Shown here in pieces: positions 10,485 to 18,874 of a stretch of 64,000 bases of DNA. Source of the DNA: Pseudomonas sp. (GTDB lineage: Bacteria > Pseudomonadota > Gammaproteobacteria > Pseudomonadales > Pseudomonadaceae); assembly GCF_002796985.1 (NCBI RefSeq), contig NZ_PEKX01000016.1, forward strand, positions 62,001-126,000, in the 5' to 3' direction. The notes under the pieces were generated by a model, which saw nothing but the letters and a program-made list of their open reading frames with translations, was not told where the DNA came from and made no database searches. Position 1 is the first letter of the stretch; each line of letters begins with the position of its first letter. The position numbers and the translations under genes were made by a program.

Positions 10485-12350
10485 TCAGTAGTGGTACCAG
10501 CGCAGCTCCAGCATCACTTCGTTGCGCGGGCTGGCCTCATGGCTGAACTCGCGCTGGGCCGACAGGCGCAGGCCGAGGTTGCGGCCCAGTTCCACCTGCT
10601 GGCCGAAGCTCAGCGTGCGGCGCACTTCGCCGTTGTGGAAGTAGTCGCCCTTGCCCTCGAGGCTGAGGTTGCCCAGCGGGTTGCTCCACAGCACGCCGGT
10701 ATCGAAGCCCATGGCCGGGGCGATGGTGGCGGCGAAGTCCTGGTTGTTCTCGATGCGCGCGGTGCCCAGGGCGTAGGCCTGCAAGTCGTCGGTCAGCTTC
10801 CAGCTGCCGCCGGCGCCGCCATTGAGGTGGCCGACCAGGGTGTCGTGGTCGTTGTCGCTGTGCTTGCCGATCACCCGCTCCCAGCCACCGGCGACTTGCC
10901 AGGACAGCGGCTGCAGCAGCTCGTTGCGTGGCGTCATCGAGCGGATGGTGACCAGGTCCAGTTGCTGCAATTGCCAGCGGTTGCCTTCGTACTGACGCAG
11001 CTTGAGCTGGCCGATCTCGATCTGTGCGCCGAGGGGGAAGCCGTAGGCGTTGTCGTCGAGGTCGTGATAGGCCATGCGCAGGCCGTACTGGGCGAAGGCC
11101 TCGCCGTCGCGGCTGCCGGCGCCCAGTTGCCAGGTGCGCGACTCGTGGCCGTTCTCCGGCTGGCCGGGGCGTTCCACGTCCAGTGGCGGCGGCGGGTTGC
11201 GGTTGATTGCCTTGAGCAGGTTGTAGCTGCGCGCGGCGGTGGACTGGTCGCGTTCCTGGCCGGTGGCGCGGTAGCGCACCAGGCGGAAGGCGGTGTCCTG
11301 CACCAGTGCCTGGCGGTCGGCGGGCAGGGCGGCGAACTCGGGGCTCTGCAGCTGGCTGTCGTCATCGGCGATGTGGCGCGCCAGCACCTGCTCGTCGTGG
11401 CTCAGTGGCTCGCCACGGGCCAGCAGTTCGCGCTCGCGGGAGGGGCGGTAGTCCACCCGGTCGATCAGCCCGGCGTCCTTCACCGCGCGTACCGTGTCGG
11501 TGGGGATGGCGGTGAGCGGGAAGAGGTCGGTGAGCTCGATGCCGGGGCGGGCGATCTCCAGCAGCTCCAGCAGGCGGAACGAGCAGTTCTCGTCGAAGAA
11601 GAAGTACTTGAAGCGGATCTGCTTCAGCTCCCAGACGTGTTCGACCATGCGCGCGGTCTCTTCCGGCGTCAGGTTCAGGCGGTATTCCCAGAGGTCGCGG
11701 TTCTCCAGGCGGCTGTATTCGGAAAGCTTCTCGCGGTAGGGCACCAGGGCGAACAGGCCGGGGTAGCCGCCCATCAGGCCCTTCCAGGCGTAGAGGATGC
11801 TGTTGTCCATGCCCTCGATGAAGGCGCCGAAGTTGAGCGCGTAGCTGAGCAGGGCGGTGTTGTCGGAGTCGACATCGGCCTGGTCGATGCGCAGCAGGGT
11901 GTGGCCGAACATCGAGGACGGGCTGTTCAGGTAGGCGGCGGGGAACACCAGCACGGCGCTGTGCGGGTTGATGTCCTGGTACCAGGTGGTGAATTCCTTG
12001 CACTCCACCGTCGGCAGGTCATCGAGCTGCAACTGCTGGCGCAGCCAGCGGGTACGCGCCGGGTAGACGCACTGGGCGTGCTTGTCGCCGAGGCTGGCCG
12101 GGGCGTAGAGGGCCTTCACGGTGGCGGCCAGTTCGGATTCTGGATGGCGGTCTCCGTCTTTGGCGAGGAAGAACTTCGGGTCGTCGACGAAGCTGCGCCA
12201 GCCGCCGAGCTTGGCGTGTTCGTAGTGACCCAGCGCCAGCCAGTAGGGTTCGTTGGCCAGTGATTGCAGGCGTTGTGGGTCGGTCGCGGGCGAGGCCAGC
12301 AGTGGAGTGCAGGCGCACAGCGCCATCCAGGGCAACAGGCGTTTGAGCAT
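10485..12350 (-). CDS. DUF4105 (Lnb N-terminal periplasmic domain) envelope protein with probable C-terminal beta-barrel
   Basis: 621 residues with a signal peptide (MLKRLLPWMALCACTPLLAS). Residues about 100-290 are the DUF4105/Lnb-type periplasmic domain: PAAYLNSPSSMFGHTLLRID, a conserved histidine, and ENCSFRLLELLE carrying the conserved cysteine, as in cysteine-hydrolase-like folds. From about 410 the sequence alternates polar and hydrophobic residues in strand-like segments (AQYGLRMAYHDLDDNAYG, LGLRLSAQREFSHEASP) and ends in aromatic residues LRWYHY, which suggests an outer-membrane barrel; this is inference. It lies downstream of and co-directional with the DUF3015 gene, separated by a hairpin. 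Corresponds in position to PA4579-type proteins. Confidence 0.75.
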   Translation of the reverse strand: MLKRLLPWMALCACTPLLASPATDPQRLQSLANEPYWLALGHYEHAKLGGWRSFVDDPKFFLAKDGDRHPESELAATVKALYAPASLGDKHAQCVYPARTRWLRQQLQLDDLPTVECKEFTTWYQDINPHSAVLVFPAAYLNSPSSMFGHTLLRIDQADVDSDNTALLSYALNFGAFIEGMDNSILYAWKGLMGGYPGLFALVPYREKLSEYSRLENRDLWEYRLNLTPEETARMVEHVWELKQIRFKYFFFDENCSFRLLELLEIARPGIELTDLFPLTAIPTDTVRAVKDAGLIDRVDYRPSRERELLARGEPLSHDEQVLARHIADDDSQLQSPEFAALPADRQALVQDTAFRLVRYRATGQERDQSTAARSYNLLKAINRNPPPPLDVERPGQPENGHESRTWQLGAGSRDGEAFAQYGLRMAYHDLDDNAYGFPLGAQIEIGQLKLRQYEGNRWQLQQLDLVTIRSMTPRNELLQPLSWQVAGGWERVIGKHSDNDHDTLVGHLNGGAGGSWKLTDDLQAYALGTARIENNQDFAATIAPAMGFDTGVLWSNPLGNLSLEGKGDYFHNGEVRRTLSFGQQVELGRNLGLRLSAQREFSHEASPRNEVMLELRWYHY

Positions 12351-12376
12351 CGAGTGGGCTACTGGAAGGGAAGGGG

Positions 12377-12401
12377 GAGCCCGCCGGGAGGTGGCGGGCT
12401 C
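12377..12401 (-). terminator. Intercistronic hairpin between DUF3015 and DUF4105 genes
   Basis: GAGCCCGCC/GGCGGGCTC, 9-bp perfect stem with a 7-base loop and no T run. More likely an RNA-stability or attenuation element than a full terminator. Confidence 0.5.
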
Positions 12402-12411
12402 GCGTGGGCCA

Positions 12412-12900
12412 TCAGGCCTGTTCGGCGTACTTGGCCAGGGTGCTGTCCTGCTTCAGGACGGCCTGGGTGTTGGCATAGACGTCTTCGGCGGTGACGTCGG
12501 ACTTGTTGAAGATCTGCGCGAAGTGCTCGTGGGTGACCTGGGCGAAGTGCGCGCGGTCTTCGGGCTTCACACCCAGTACCACGGCGTAGGTGGTCAGCGC
12601 TTCGCCGTCACCCTTGGCCATGTCTTCGGACAGCTCGTCCATCATGCTGCTGAGCACGATCATCGGCTTGCCGCTATAGGTCAGCGCGCCGTTGGTGTGG
12701 CAGCCGTTGGTGCCGGTGGTCATGCCGAAGGTGTTGTTGCCGCTGGTGCCGTTGGTGGTGGCGGCCAGGACGTGGGTCGCGGTGCCGCGCTGGCCCTTGA
12801 ACAGCATGTTGCCCCAGCCGCAGCCGTCGCTGCCGGGGGCATCGGCGAGGGCGCTGAGGGAGGCGGTGGCGAGGAGGGTACCGAGCAGAATCCTTTTCAT
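12412..12900 (-). CDS. DUF3015 family exported protein
   Basis: 162 residues with a signal peptide cut after LSALA. The mature protein begins DAPGSDGCGWGNMLFKG and contains the family blocks ATHVLAATTNGTSGNNTFGM, TGTNGC and GKPMIVLSSMMDELSEDMAKG. It is probably periplasmic; the family's function is unknown. The gene order DUF3015 followed by DUF4105 on the same strand suggests co-transcription. Start at 12900 follows an AGAGAGAAAA purine stretch. A 229-bp region separates it from the divergent zinc-finger gene. Confidence 0.85.
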   Translation of the reverse strand: MKRILLGTLLATASLSALADAPGSDGCGWGNMLFKGQRGTATHVLAATTNGTSGNNTFGMTTGTNGCHTNGALTYSGKPMIVLSSMMDELSEDMAKGDGEALTTYAVVLGVKPEDRAHFAQVTHEHFAQIFNKSDVTAEDVYANTQAVLKQDSTLAKYAEQA

Positions 12901-13129
12901 CGTTTTTCTCTCTTTTTGAGGTCGGGGACCGTTGAACAGCCGCTGACAGCCTAACAGCGCCTGCCAGAGCTTTTCTCCAATGCCTTGCGGGTGTCAAGGC
13001 AACCGCTGCCGCAGGCAGTATGGCCGAGCCGGCGGGAACGGCCTGGATAACCGGCAGTTGATCGGCATCAGCTGCGGAAGTCTTGGAACCGACCACACTT
13101 GAATCAGTTCCCCTTGTGAGGAAGTAGCC

Positions 13130-13453
13130 ATGGTCGATTTCGATCCACGTCCGGCGCTGGACCAGTTGGCGGCCGAGTATTCCAAGCGTGCCCAAGCCAT
13201 CCGCCGCGACCTCGGTCGCAGCCATTCTCCGGACTTTGCCGAACAGGCCCAGCAGCGGCAGAACGATGACGTGCTGCGCGCGCTGCTGGCCGAAGCGGAC
13301 GCAGGCATGCGCCTGGTGGGCATGGCGCGCCTGCGCCTGGCCGATGGCACCTATGGCGAATGCGCGCGCTGCGGCGAGACCATCGAGGAGCGTCGCCTGC
13401 GCGCCTTGCCGGCGGCCGAGCATTGCCTGCGCTGCGCCGGTGAAGTGGACTGA
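13130..13453 (+). CDS. DksA/TraR-type C4 zinc-finger protein
   Basis: 107 residues, cytoplasmic. A helical N-terminal region (about 10-70) leads into a four-cysteine zinc finger: Cys78, Cys81, Cys99 and Cys102, spaced CARC then 17 residues then CLRC. It belongs to the DksA/TraR superfamily that enters the RNA polymerase secondary channel, but at 107 residues it is shorter than DksA (about 150) and I do not find the DksA tip motif D-x-x-D-x-A clearly, so a transcription role is inference. Strong Shine-Dalgarno GAGGAAG upstream of the ATG. It precedes the Lon-like gene by 96 bp. Confidence 0.85.
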   Translation: MVDFDPRPALDQLAAEYSKRAQAIRRDLGRSHSPDFAEQAQQRQNDDVLRALLAEADAGMRLVGMARLRLADGTYGECARCGETIEERRLRALPAAEHCLRCAGEVD

Positions 13454-13549
13454 AACTGTCACCAATACTGCCTTGCCAGTGGCGCGCGGGCGGCGCGAGA
13501 ATGCGGACGAATCTCCGCGGCCTCGAGCCGCCCGAAGCAAGGACCTCCA

Positions 13550-16057
13550 ATGCCCGATTCCGTTGCTGCCGGCCTGCGCCTGGCGCCCGATGAACTGACC
13601 CGCCCCTTCACCCCCGAACAGTTTCCCTTCAAGACCACCGAAGAACTGGAGCCTTTCCTGGGCGTGCTTGGACAGGAGCGCGCAGTCGAGGCGTTGCAGT
13701 TCGGCGTGGCGATGCCGCGTCCGGGTTACAACGTGTTCGTCATGGGTGAGCCCGGTACCGGACGCTTCTCTTTCGTGCAGCGCTACCTGAAGGCCGAGGG
13801 CAAACGCCTGCCGACACCGGCTGACTGGGTCTACGTCAATAATTTCGATGATTCGCGCGAGCCGCGGGTGATCGAACTGCCGCCGGGCAGCGGCGCCGAG
13901 TTCGGCACCGACATCGACCACCTGATCGACAACCTGCTCTCGACCTTCCCCTCGGTGTTCGAGAACCCGGCGTACCAGCAGAAGAAGAGCGCCATCGATC
14001 GCGCCTTCAACCAGCGCTACGACAAGGCCTTGGATACCGTCGAGCGCCTGGCGCTGGAGAAGGAAGTCGCCCTGTACCGCGACAGCGCCAACATCGCCTT
14101 CACCCCGATGAAGGACGGCAAGGCACTGGATGAAGCCGAGTTCGCCCAGTTGCCGGAAGAGGAGCGCGAGCGCTTCCACGCCGATATCGCCGACCTGGAG
14201 GAGCACCTCAACGAGGAGCTTTCCAGCCTGCCGCAGTGGAAGCGCGAGTCCAGCAATCAGCTACGCCAGCTCAACGAAGAAACCATCACCCTGGCGCTGC
14301 AGCCGCTGCTGGCGCCGCTGGTGGAGAAGTACAACAACAATTCCGGGGTCAGCACGTACCTGCAGGCCATGCAGCTCAACCTGTTGAAGACCGTGGTCGA
14401 TCAACTGGTGGACGCCGAGCGCACCGACCCGCAGCGCAAGCAGAGCCTGGAAGAGCAGTACGCGCCCAACCAGGCGATCGGTCACCACGCCACCAGCGGT
14501 GCGCCGGTAGTGTTCGAATCGCACCCGACCTATGACAATCTGTTCGGCCGGATCGAATACGCCTCCGACCAGGGCGCGCTCTACACCAGCTACCGCCAGC
14601 TGCGCCCTGGTGCGTTGCACCGCGCCAACGGCGGCTTCCTTGTACTGGAGGCGGAGAAGCTGCTCGGCGAGCCCTTCGTCTGGGACGCCCTGAAGCGCGC
14701 GCTGCAGTCGCGTCAGCTGAAGATGGAATCGCCACTGGCCGAACTCGGCCGCCTGACCGCCATGAGCCTGACGCCCCAGGTGATCCCGCTGAACCTCAAG
14801 GTGATCATCATCGGGTCGCGGCAGATCTACTACACGCTGCAGGACCTGGACCCGGACTTCCAGGAGATGTTCCGCGTGCTGGTGGACTTCGACGAGGACA
14901 TCCCGCTCGCCGAGGACAGCCTCGAACAGTTCGCCCAGTTGCTCAAGACCCGCACTTCGGAAGAGGGCCTGGCGCCGCTCAGCCGCGAGGCCGTGGCGCG
15001 CCTGGCGACCTATAGCGCTCGCCTGGCCGAACACCAGGGCCGCCTCTCCGCGCGCATCGGCGATCTGTTCCAGCTGGTCAGCGAAGCGGACTTCATCCGC
15101 CAGCTGGCCGGCCAGGAAGTGACCGACCTCGGCCACATCGAGCGTGCCCTGAAAGCCAAGGAAACCCGCACTGGCCGCGTGTCGGCGCGGATCCTCGACG
15201 ACATCCTTGCCGGCATCATCCTGATCGACAGCGACGGCGCCGCGGTGGGCAAGTGCAACGGCCTGACCGTGCTGGAAGTCGGCGACTCCGCGTTCGGCAT
15301 GCCGGCGCGCATCTCCGCCACGGTCTACCCAGGCGGCAGCGGCATCGTCGACATCGAGCGCGAGGTCAACCTCGGCCAGCCGATTCACTCCAAGGGCGTG
15401 ATGATCCTCACCGGCTACCTCGGCAGCCGCTACGCCCAGGAATTCCCCCTGGAGATTTCCGCGAGCATCGCCCTGGAGCAGTCCTACGGCTATGTCGACG
15501 GCGACAGCGCCTCGCTGGGCGAGGTCTGCACATTGATCTCGGCCCTGTCGCGTACGCCGCTGCGGCAGTGCTTCGCCATCACCGGCTCGATCAACCAGTT
15601 CGGTGAAGTGCAGGCGGTCGGTGGGGTCAACGAGAAGATCGAAGGCTTCTTCCGTTTGTGCGAAGCGCGTGGCCTGACCGGCGAGCAGGGTGTAATCATC
15701 CCGCGCGCCAACGTCGCTACCCTGATGCTCGACGAGCGCGTGCTACAGGCGGTGCGTAACGGTCAGTTCCACATCTATGCGGTGCGCCAGGCCGACGAGG
15801 CGCTGAGCCTGCTGGTCGGCGAGCCAGCCGGTGCGCCGAATGCCAACGGCCACTTCCCCAAGGGCAGCGTCAACGCCCGTGTCGTCGAGCGCCTCAAGGA
15901 AATTTCCGAGCTGGGCATGGACGAAGAGGAAAAGGAAAAGTCGGCCAAGGAGCCCGTCGCCGCCAAGCCCGCCAGCAAGCCGAAGGCGGATAAGGTGCCG
16001 GCGGAAAAGGCTCCCGTAGAGAAAGAGCGCGCCCGCAAGAAGAAGGACGCCGACTGA
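13550..16057 (+). CDS. Lon-related ATP-dependent protease (AAA_32/LonP type)
   Basis: 835 residues. The N-terminal AAA region has a variant Walker A, MGEPGTGRFS at 65-74, with Arg where most P-loops have Lys. A long helical insertion (about 150-300) follows, then LKVIIIGSRQIYYTLQDLDP with the Walker B/sensor area and the C-terminal Lon protease domain. The Ser-Lys dyad is carried by GDSASLGE near 655 and VNEKIEGFF near 697. No Lon N-terminal substrate domain is present. The last 50 residues are a Lys/Ala/Pro-rich low-complexity tail (KPASKPKADKVPAEKAPVEK). Position and family correspond to P. aeruginosa PA4576; substrates unknown. Start MPDSVAAGLRLAP follows AAGGACC. Confidence 0.9.
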   Translation: MPDSVAAGLRLAPDELTRPFTPEQFPFKTTEELEPFLGVLGQERAVEALQFGVAMPRPGYNVFVMGEPGTGRFSFVQRYLKAEGKRLPTPADWVYVNNFDDSREPRVIELPPGSGAEFGTDIDHLIDNLLSTFPSVFENPAYQQKKSAIDRAFNQRYDKALDTVERLALEKEVALYRDSANIAFTPMKDGKALDEAEFAQLPEEERERFHADIADLEEHLNEELSSLPQWKRESSNQLRQLNEETITLALQPLLAPLVEKYNNNSGVSTYLQAMQLNLLKTVVDQLVDAERTDPQRKQSLEEQYAPNQAIGHHATSGAPVVFESHPTYDNLFGRIEYASDQGALYTSYRQLRPGALHRANGGFLVLEAEKLLGEPFVWDALKRALQSRQLKMESPLAELGRLTAMSLTPQVIPLNLKVIIIGSRQIYYTLQDLDPDFQEMFRVLVDFDEDIPLAEDSLEQFAQLLKTRTSEEGLAPLSREAVARLATYSARLAEHQGRLSARIGDLFQLVSEADFIRQLAGQEVTDLGHIERALKAKETRTGRVSARILDDILAGIILIDSDGAAVGKCNGLTVLEVGDSAFGMPARISATVYPGGSGIVDIEREVNLGQPIHSKGVMILTGYLGSRYAQEFPLEISASIALEQSYGYVDGDSASLGEVCTLISALSRTPLRQCFAITGSINQFGEVQAVGGVNEKIEGFFRLCEARGLTGEQGVIIPRANVATLMLDERVLQAVRNGQFHIYAVRQADEALSLLVGEPAGAPNANGHFPKGSVNARVVERLKEISELGMDEEEKEKSAKEPVAAKPASKPKADKVPAEKAPVEKERARKKKDAD

Positions 16058-16204
16058 TTGCCGGCAGGGCAGGGGCGCCTCGGCTGCGCTCCTGTCCGCG
16101 CGTTTTACACTCCGTTGTCTGCAAGATGAGTGGATAAATCCGCGCTTTCGCGTGTCGGAACCTGGGTGTAGTCTCAATCCCAGGACAACCGCGAGGGTGC
16201 CGCC

Positions 16205-16546
16205 ATGCCGCGTAACCTCTGCCTTATCCGCCCCTGTCTGGGGCTGACCACGCGCATCGAGTGCGAGATCAGGCCGCTGGCCGGAGAGAATGGACTCTGG
16301 ACCTTGTTGTGCGCCGCCGGCATGTCCGGCGCGCAGCCTACCGCCATCAAGGCGCAGGGCCCTTTCTGCGGGCCTTTCGTGGCTGAAGGCGTGCTCGAAG
16401 CGATCTCCGACTGCCTGGCCCAGCAGGGCTACATCGTGGCAGACGATCCTCCCATCTGGCAGTTGCACCTGCAGGGCGAGTTGCGCCGTCTGAACGGCGA
16501 ACGATCGCGCCATGTCGGCAACTTCCAGTTCCGCCCCGAGGGTTGA
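16205..16546 (+). CDS. Conserved hypothetical protein (PA4575-like)
   Basis: 113 residues with no signal peptide or membrane helix. The sequence has MPRNLCLIRPCLGLTTRIEC at the start, a middle VAEGVLEAISDCLAQQGYIV and a C-terminal WQLHLQGELRRLN segment. An alternating hydrophobic pattern suggests a small mixed alpha/beta fold. ATG at 16205 follows GAGGGTGCCGCC. Synteny with the Lon-like gene supports a real gene; I do not recognise a function. Confidence 0.7.
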   Translation: MPRNLCLIRPCLGLTTRIECEIRPLAGENGLWTLLCAAGMSGAQPTAIKAQGPFCGPFVAEGVLEAISDCLAQQGYIVADDPPIWQLHLQGELRRLNGERSRHVGNFQFRPEG

Positions 16547-16644
16547 AGCGTTCAAGGCTGAGGGATTGCGCAGCCCCTGCACAATTCGCTGAAGGCTGCG
16601 GGGTGCCTGGTCGCTACGGTTTCATAGCGTGGCTGGCCACCTAT

Positions 16645-16669
16645 TTATCCACAGACATATTTATCCATA
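16645..16669. promoter_or_regulatory. Two DnaA-box-like sequences in tandem
   Basis: TTATCCACA at 16645-16653 is a perfect DnaA consensus, and TTATCCATA at 16661-16669 differs by one base. They are in the same orientation 16 bp apart, 78 bp upstream of the UPF0114 gene. A third perfect box occurs at 17254-17262. Confidence 0.55.
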
Positions 16670-16746
16670 GAAAGCCGGGATAACTCGCAAAAACCATCCG
16701 CTATACTGCGGCGGCCCCTTTTCCTGAGACCTTTCCTGCGAGCACC

Positions 16747-17241
16747 ATGGAACGATTCGTCGAAAACTCCCTGTACGCCGCCCGCTGGCTGCTGGCGCCG
16801 ATCTACATCGGCCTGTCGCTGGCCCTGTTGGCGCTGACCATCAAATTCTTCCAGGAAATCTTTCACATCCTGCCCAGCATCTTCTCCATCGCCGAGGCGG
16901 ACCTGATCCTGGTGCTGCTGTCGCTGATCGACATGGCGCTGGTCGGTGGCCTGCTGGTGATGGTGATGTTCTCCGGCTACGAGAACTTCGTGTCGCAGCT
17001 GGACATCGACGAAGGCAAGGAAAAACTCAGCTGGCTGGGCAAGATGGACGCCACCTCGCTGAAGAACAAGGTGGCCGCGTCCATCGTGGCGATCTCCTCG
17101 ATCCACTTGCTGCGCATCTTCATGGACGCCAAGAACATCGAAGACAACAAGCTGATGTGGTACGTGATCATGCACCTCACCTTCGTCCTCTCGGCCTTTG
17201 CCATGGGCTACCTGGACAAGGCCACGCGCCACGACCACTAA
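16747..17241 (+). CDS. UPF0114 (YqhA/TIGR00645) inner-membrane protein
   Basis: 164 residues with three to four hydrophobic helices: WLLAPIYIGLSLALLALTI, LILVLLSLIDMALVGGLLVM, a middle SIVAISSIHLLRIF and a C-terminal MHLTFVLSAFAMGYLD. The family motif NFVSQLDIDEGKEKLSWLGK is present. The role of the family is not established. It is preceded by two DnaA boxes and followed at once by a third. Start ATG at 16747 follows GCGAGCACC; the protein starts MERFVENSLYAARW, typical for the family. Confidence 0.9.
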   Translation: MERFVENSLYAARWLLAPIYIGLSLALLALTIKFFQEIFHILPSIFSIAEADLILVLLSLIDMALVGGLLVMVMFSGYENFVSQLDIDEGKEKLSWLGKMDATSLKNKVAASIVAISSIHLLRIFMDAKNIEDNKLMWYVIMHLTFVLSAFAMGYLDKATRHDH

Positions 17242-17253
17242 GGCTCCGCTGCG

Positions 17254-17262
17254 TTATCCACA
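17254..17262. promoter_or_regulatory. DnaA-box-like sequence
   Basis: TTATCCACA, a perfect consensus, 13 bp after the UPF0114 stop codon. An isolated reverse copy (TGTGGATAA) also lies at 23930-23938. Confidence 0.45.
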
Positions 17263-17265
17263 CCG

Positions 17266-17300
17266 CCCGGCCGTTGCAAAACGGACGGGCGGTTGCGTTT
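17266..17300 (+). terminator. Probable terminator of the UPF0114 gene
   Basis: CCGCCCG-G-CCGTT pairs with AACGG-A-CGGGCGG over a GCAA loop, followed by a modest T-rich stretch (TTGCGTTTT). Confidence 0.6.
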
Positions 17301-17367
17301 TCGGCTTGCGGTGAGCGCCTGCTGTACAAGACTTTTTGCGTGGATCAATCCGCAGGAGGTGCAGCAT

Positions 17368-17664
17368 ATGAATCTGCAGGAACTGACCAGCCGCTCGGTC
17401 GCCGGTGACATCGACGAGATCAACCTGGTCTCGCTGGAAGGCGACATCTATGTACTGGAAGCACGCATGGGCGCGCGCTTCTACCCGCTCCAGGACGAGG
17501 CCGGGCACGTCATCAGCGTGCGCTCCCTCGCCCATGCGCGGGAAGTGCTCCGGGCGTTGCCCAATGTCCCGTTTCATCTGGTGCATGCCGTGGTGCATGA
17601 CGAGATGTGCGGTATGGACGATGAGCGCGACATCGGCGCGGGCGTGACCATCCCGTTGCACTGA
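17368..17664 (+). CDS. DUF6482 family small protein (PA4573-like)
   Basis: 98 residues, soluble. MNLQELTSRSVAGDIDEINL is followed by a beta-rich core (LEGDIYVLEARMGARFYPLQ) and a Cys-Gly-Met segment near the end. The ideal Shine-Dalgarno AGGAGGT eight bases before the ATG at 17368 fixes the start; the longer upstream frame is not supported. It is 114 bp upstream of fklB on the same strand. Function unknown. Confidence 0.75.
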   Translation: MNLQELTSRSVAGDIDEINLVSLEGDIYVLEARMGARFYPLQDEAGHVISVRSLAHAREVLRALPNVPFHLVHAVVHDEMCGMDDERDIGAGVTIPLH

Positions 17665-17777
17665 GTCTGTAGCGCGGCGCTTGGCCCATCCCGCTGCGCG
17701 CGGCTCGTGCGGTGGGGGCGGCGGTGCATCTGTGCTAGGCTGGCGGCCCTTTTTTGAACCTCCAGCGGAGCGCCGCC

Positions 17778-18395
17778 ATGAGCGAACTCAACCTTTCCAC
17801 CGACGAAGCCCGCGTCAGCTACGGTATCGGCCGCCAGCTGGGCGACCAGCTGCGCGAGAACCCGGTTCCGGGCATGACCCTCGACGCCATTCTGGCCGGC
17901 CTCTCCGACGCCTACGCCGGCGCCGAAAGCCGTGTGCCGGACGAAGTCCTGTCCGCCAGCTTCCAGGTCATCCGCGAGCGCATGCAGGCCGAAGCCCAGG
18001 CCAAAGCCGAAGCCGCTGCCGGTGTTGGTCGCGAGTACCTGGTGGGAAATGCCAAGCGTGAGGGCGTGACTGTTCTGCCGTCCGGTCTGCAGTATGAAGT
18101 ACTGGTCAGCGGCGAAGGCGCCAAGCCGTCCCGCGAAGACACCGTGCGTACCCACTACCACGGTACCCTGGTCGATGGCACCGTCTTCGACAGCTCTTAC
18201 GAGCGCGGCCAGCCGGCTGAATTCCCGGTGGGCGGCGTGATCGCCGGCTGGGTCGAGGCCCTGCAACTGATGAACGCTGGCAGCAAATGGCGTCTGCATG
18301 TGCCGAGCGAGCTGGCCTACGGCGGCCAGGCTGTCGGCAGCATCCCGCCGCACAGCGTGCTGGTGTTCGACGTCGAGCTGCTGGAAATCCTCTGA
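17778..18395 (+). CDS. fklB: FKBP-type peptidyl-prolyl isomerase FklB
   Basis: 205 residues. The N-terminal dimerisation/helical domain (about 1-100: SYGIGRQLGDQLRENPVPG, ERMQAEAQAKAEAAAGVG) is linked to a C-terminal FKBP domain with VLVSGEGAKPSREDTVRTHY, GTLVDGTVFDSSYERGQPAE, GGVIAGWVEALQLM and PSELAYG, all active-site segments. No signal peptide is visible, in line with E. coli FklB. It isomerises Xaa-Pro bonds. ATG at 17778 follows AGCGGAG. A strong terminator lies 48 bp downstream, followed by a REPIN. Confidence 0.92.
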   Translation: MSELNLSTDEARVSYGIGRQLGDQLRENPVPGMTLDAILAGLSDAYAGAESRVPDEVLSASFQVIRERMQAEAQAKAEAAAGVGREYLVGNAKREGVTVLPSGLQYEVLVSGEGAKPSREDTVRTHYHGTLVDGTVFDSSYERGQPAEFPVGGVIAGWVEALQLMNAGSKWRLHVPSELAYGGQAVGSIPPHSVLVFDVELLEIL

Positions 18396-18442
18396 TTTCC
18401 AACGGTTCGCTGCGCAGTGCCATCCTTGGCGACTGCGCAGGA

Positions 18443-18466
18443 AAAGGGGCGCTCAGGCGCCCCTTT
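18443..18466 (+). terminator. Rho-independent terminator of fklB
   Basis: AAAGGGGCGC-TCAG-GCGCCCCTTT, a 10-bp perfect stem ending in T residues. Confidence 0.85.
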
Positions 18467-18543
18467 GTGCATCCGCCTCCCGGGCAGCGGAGCACCGACG
18501 GCGCATCCGGCGCCGGCGTAAACCTTCAGGTGCACCCGCTTTT

Positions 18544-18612
18544 GTAGGAGCGAGCTTGCTCGCGAACAGCCTTGCGCCAAGTCTGGAGGTTCGCGAGCAA
18601 GCTCGCTCCTAC
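18544..18612. repeat. REP pair (REPIN-like), copy 2
   Basis: GTAGGAGCGAGCTTGCTCGC with its inverted partner GCGAGCAAGCTCGCTCCTAC, spacer about 30 bases. Nearly perfect palindromic ends, between convergent fklB and the small iron-responsive gene. Confidence 0.92.
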
Positions 18613-18620
18613 GAATACCT

Positions 18621-18845
18621 CTAGCGCAGCGCGCGGGCGTAACAGAACAGGAACAGGTTGCGCACCAGTTCCTTGAGCACCAGCGGTTCGCTGGTATTGA
18701 GCTCGGACAGATCCAGGCCGCCCTGTTCTCGCAGTTCATCCAGGGCCTCTTGCTCCAGCACTGCGCAGACTTCCCCGGTGTCCCGATGCAGGATGCGCAG
18801 GTAGGGGTGCGGGCGATCCAGCCAGGCGTCGATCATGTAGGTCAT
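18621..18845 (-). CDS. Small cytoplasmic protein under probable Fur control (PA4570-like)
   Basis: 74 residues. MTYMIDAWLDRPHPYLRILH is followed by EQEALDELREQGGLDLSELN and LVLKELVRNLFLFCYAR. No signal peptide or metal motif is visible. A 15/19 match to the Fur box lies 30 bp upstream of the start codon, so repression by Fur-Fe2+ is expected. The position before ispB matches P. aeruginosa PA4570, which I recall as iron-starvation-induced and of unknown function. Confidence 0.75.
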   Translation of the reverse strand: MTYMIDAWLDRPHPYLRILHRDTGEVCAVLEQEALDELREQGGLDLSELNTSEPLVLKELVRNLFLFCYARALR

Positions 18846-18874
18846 GGCGCGTTCCTCCGTGCAAAGCGTTTAAT

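Noticed and set aside
10491..12263. 590-codon plus-strand frame over the DUF4105 gene
   Set aside because: Low-information Val/Ala/Gly/Gln-rich translation opposite a gene with signal peptide and conserved motifs.
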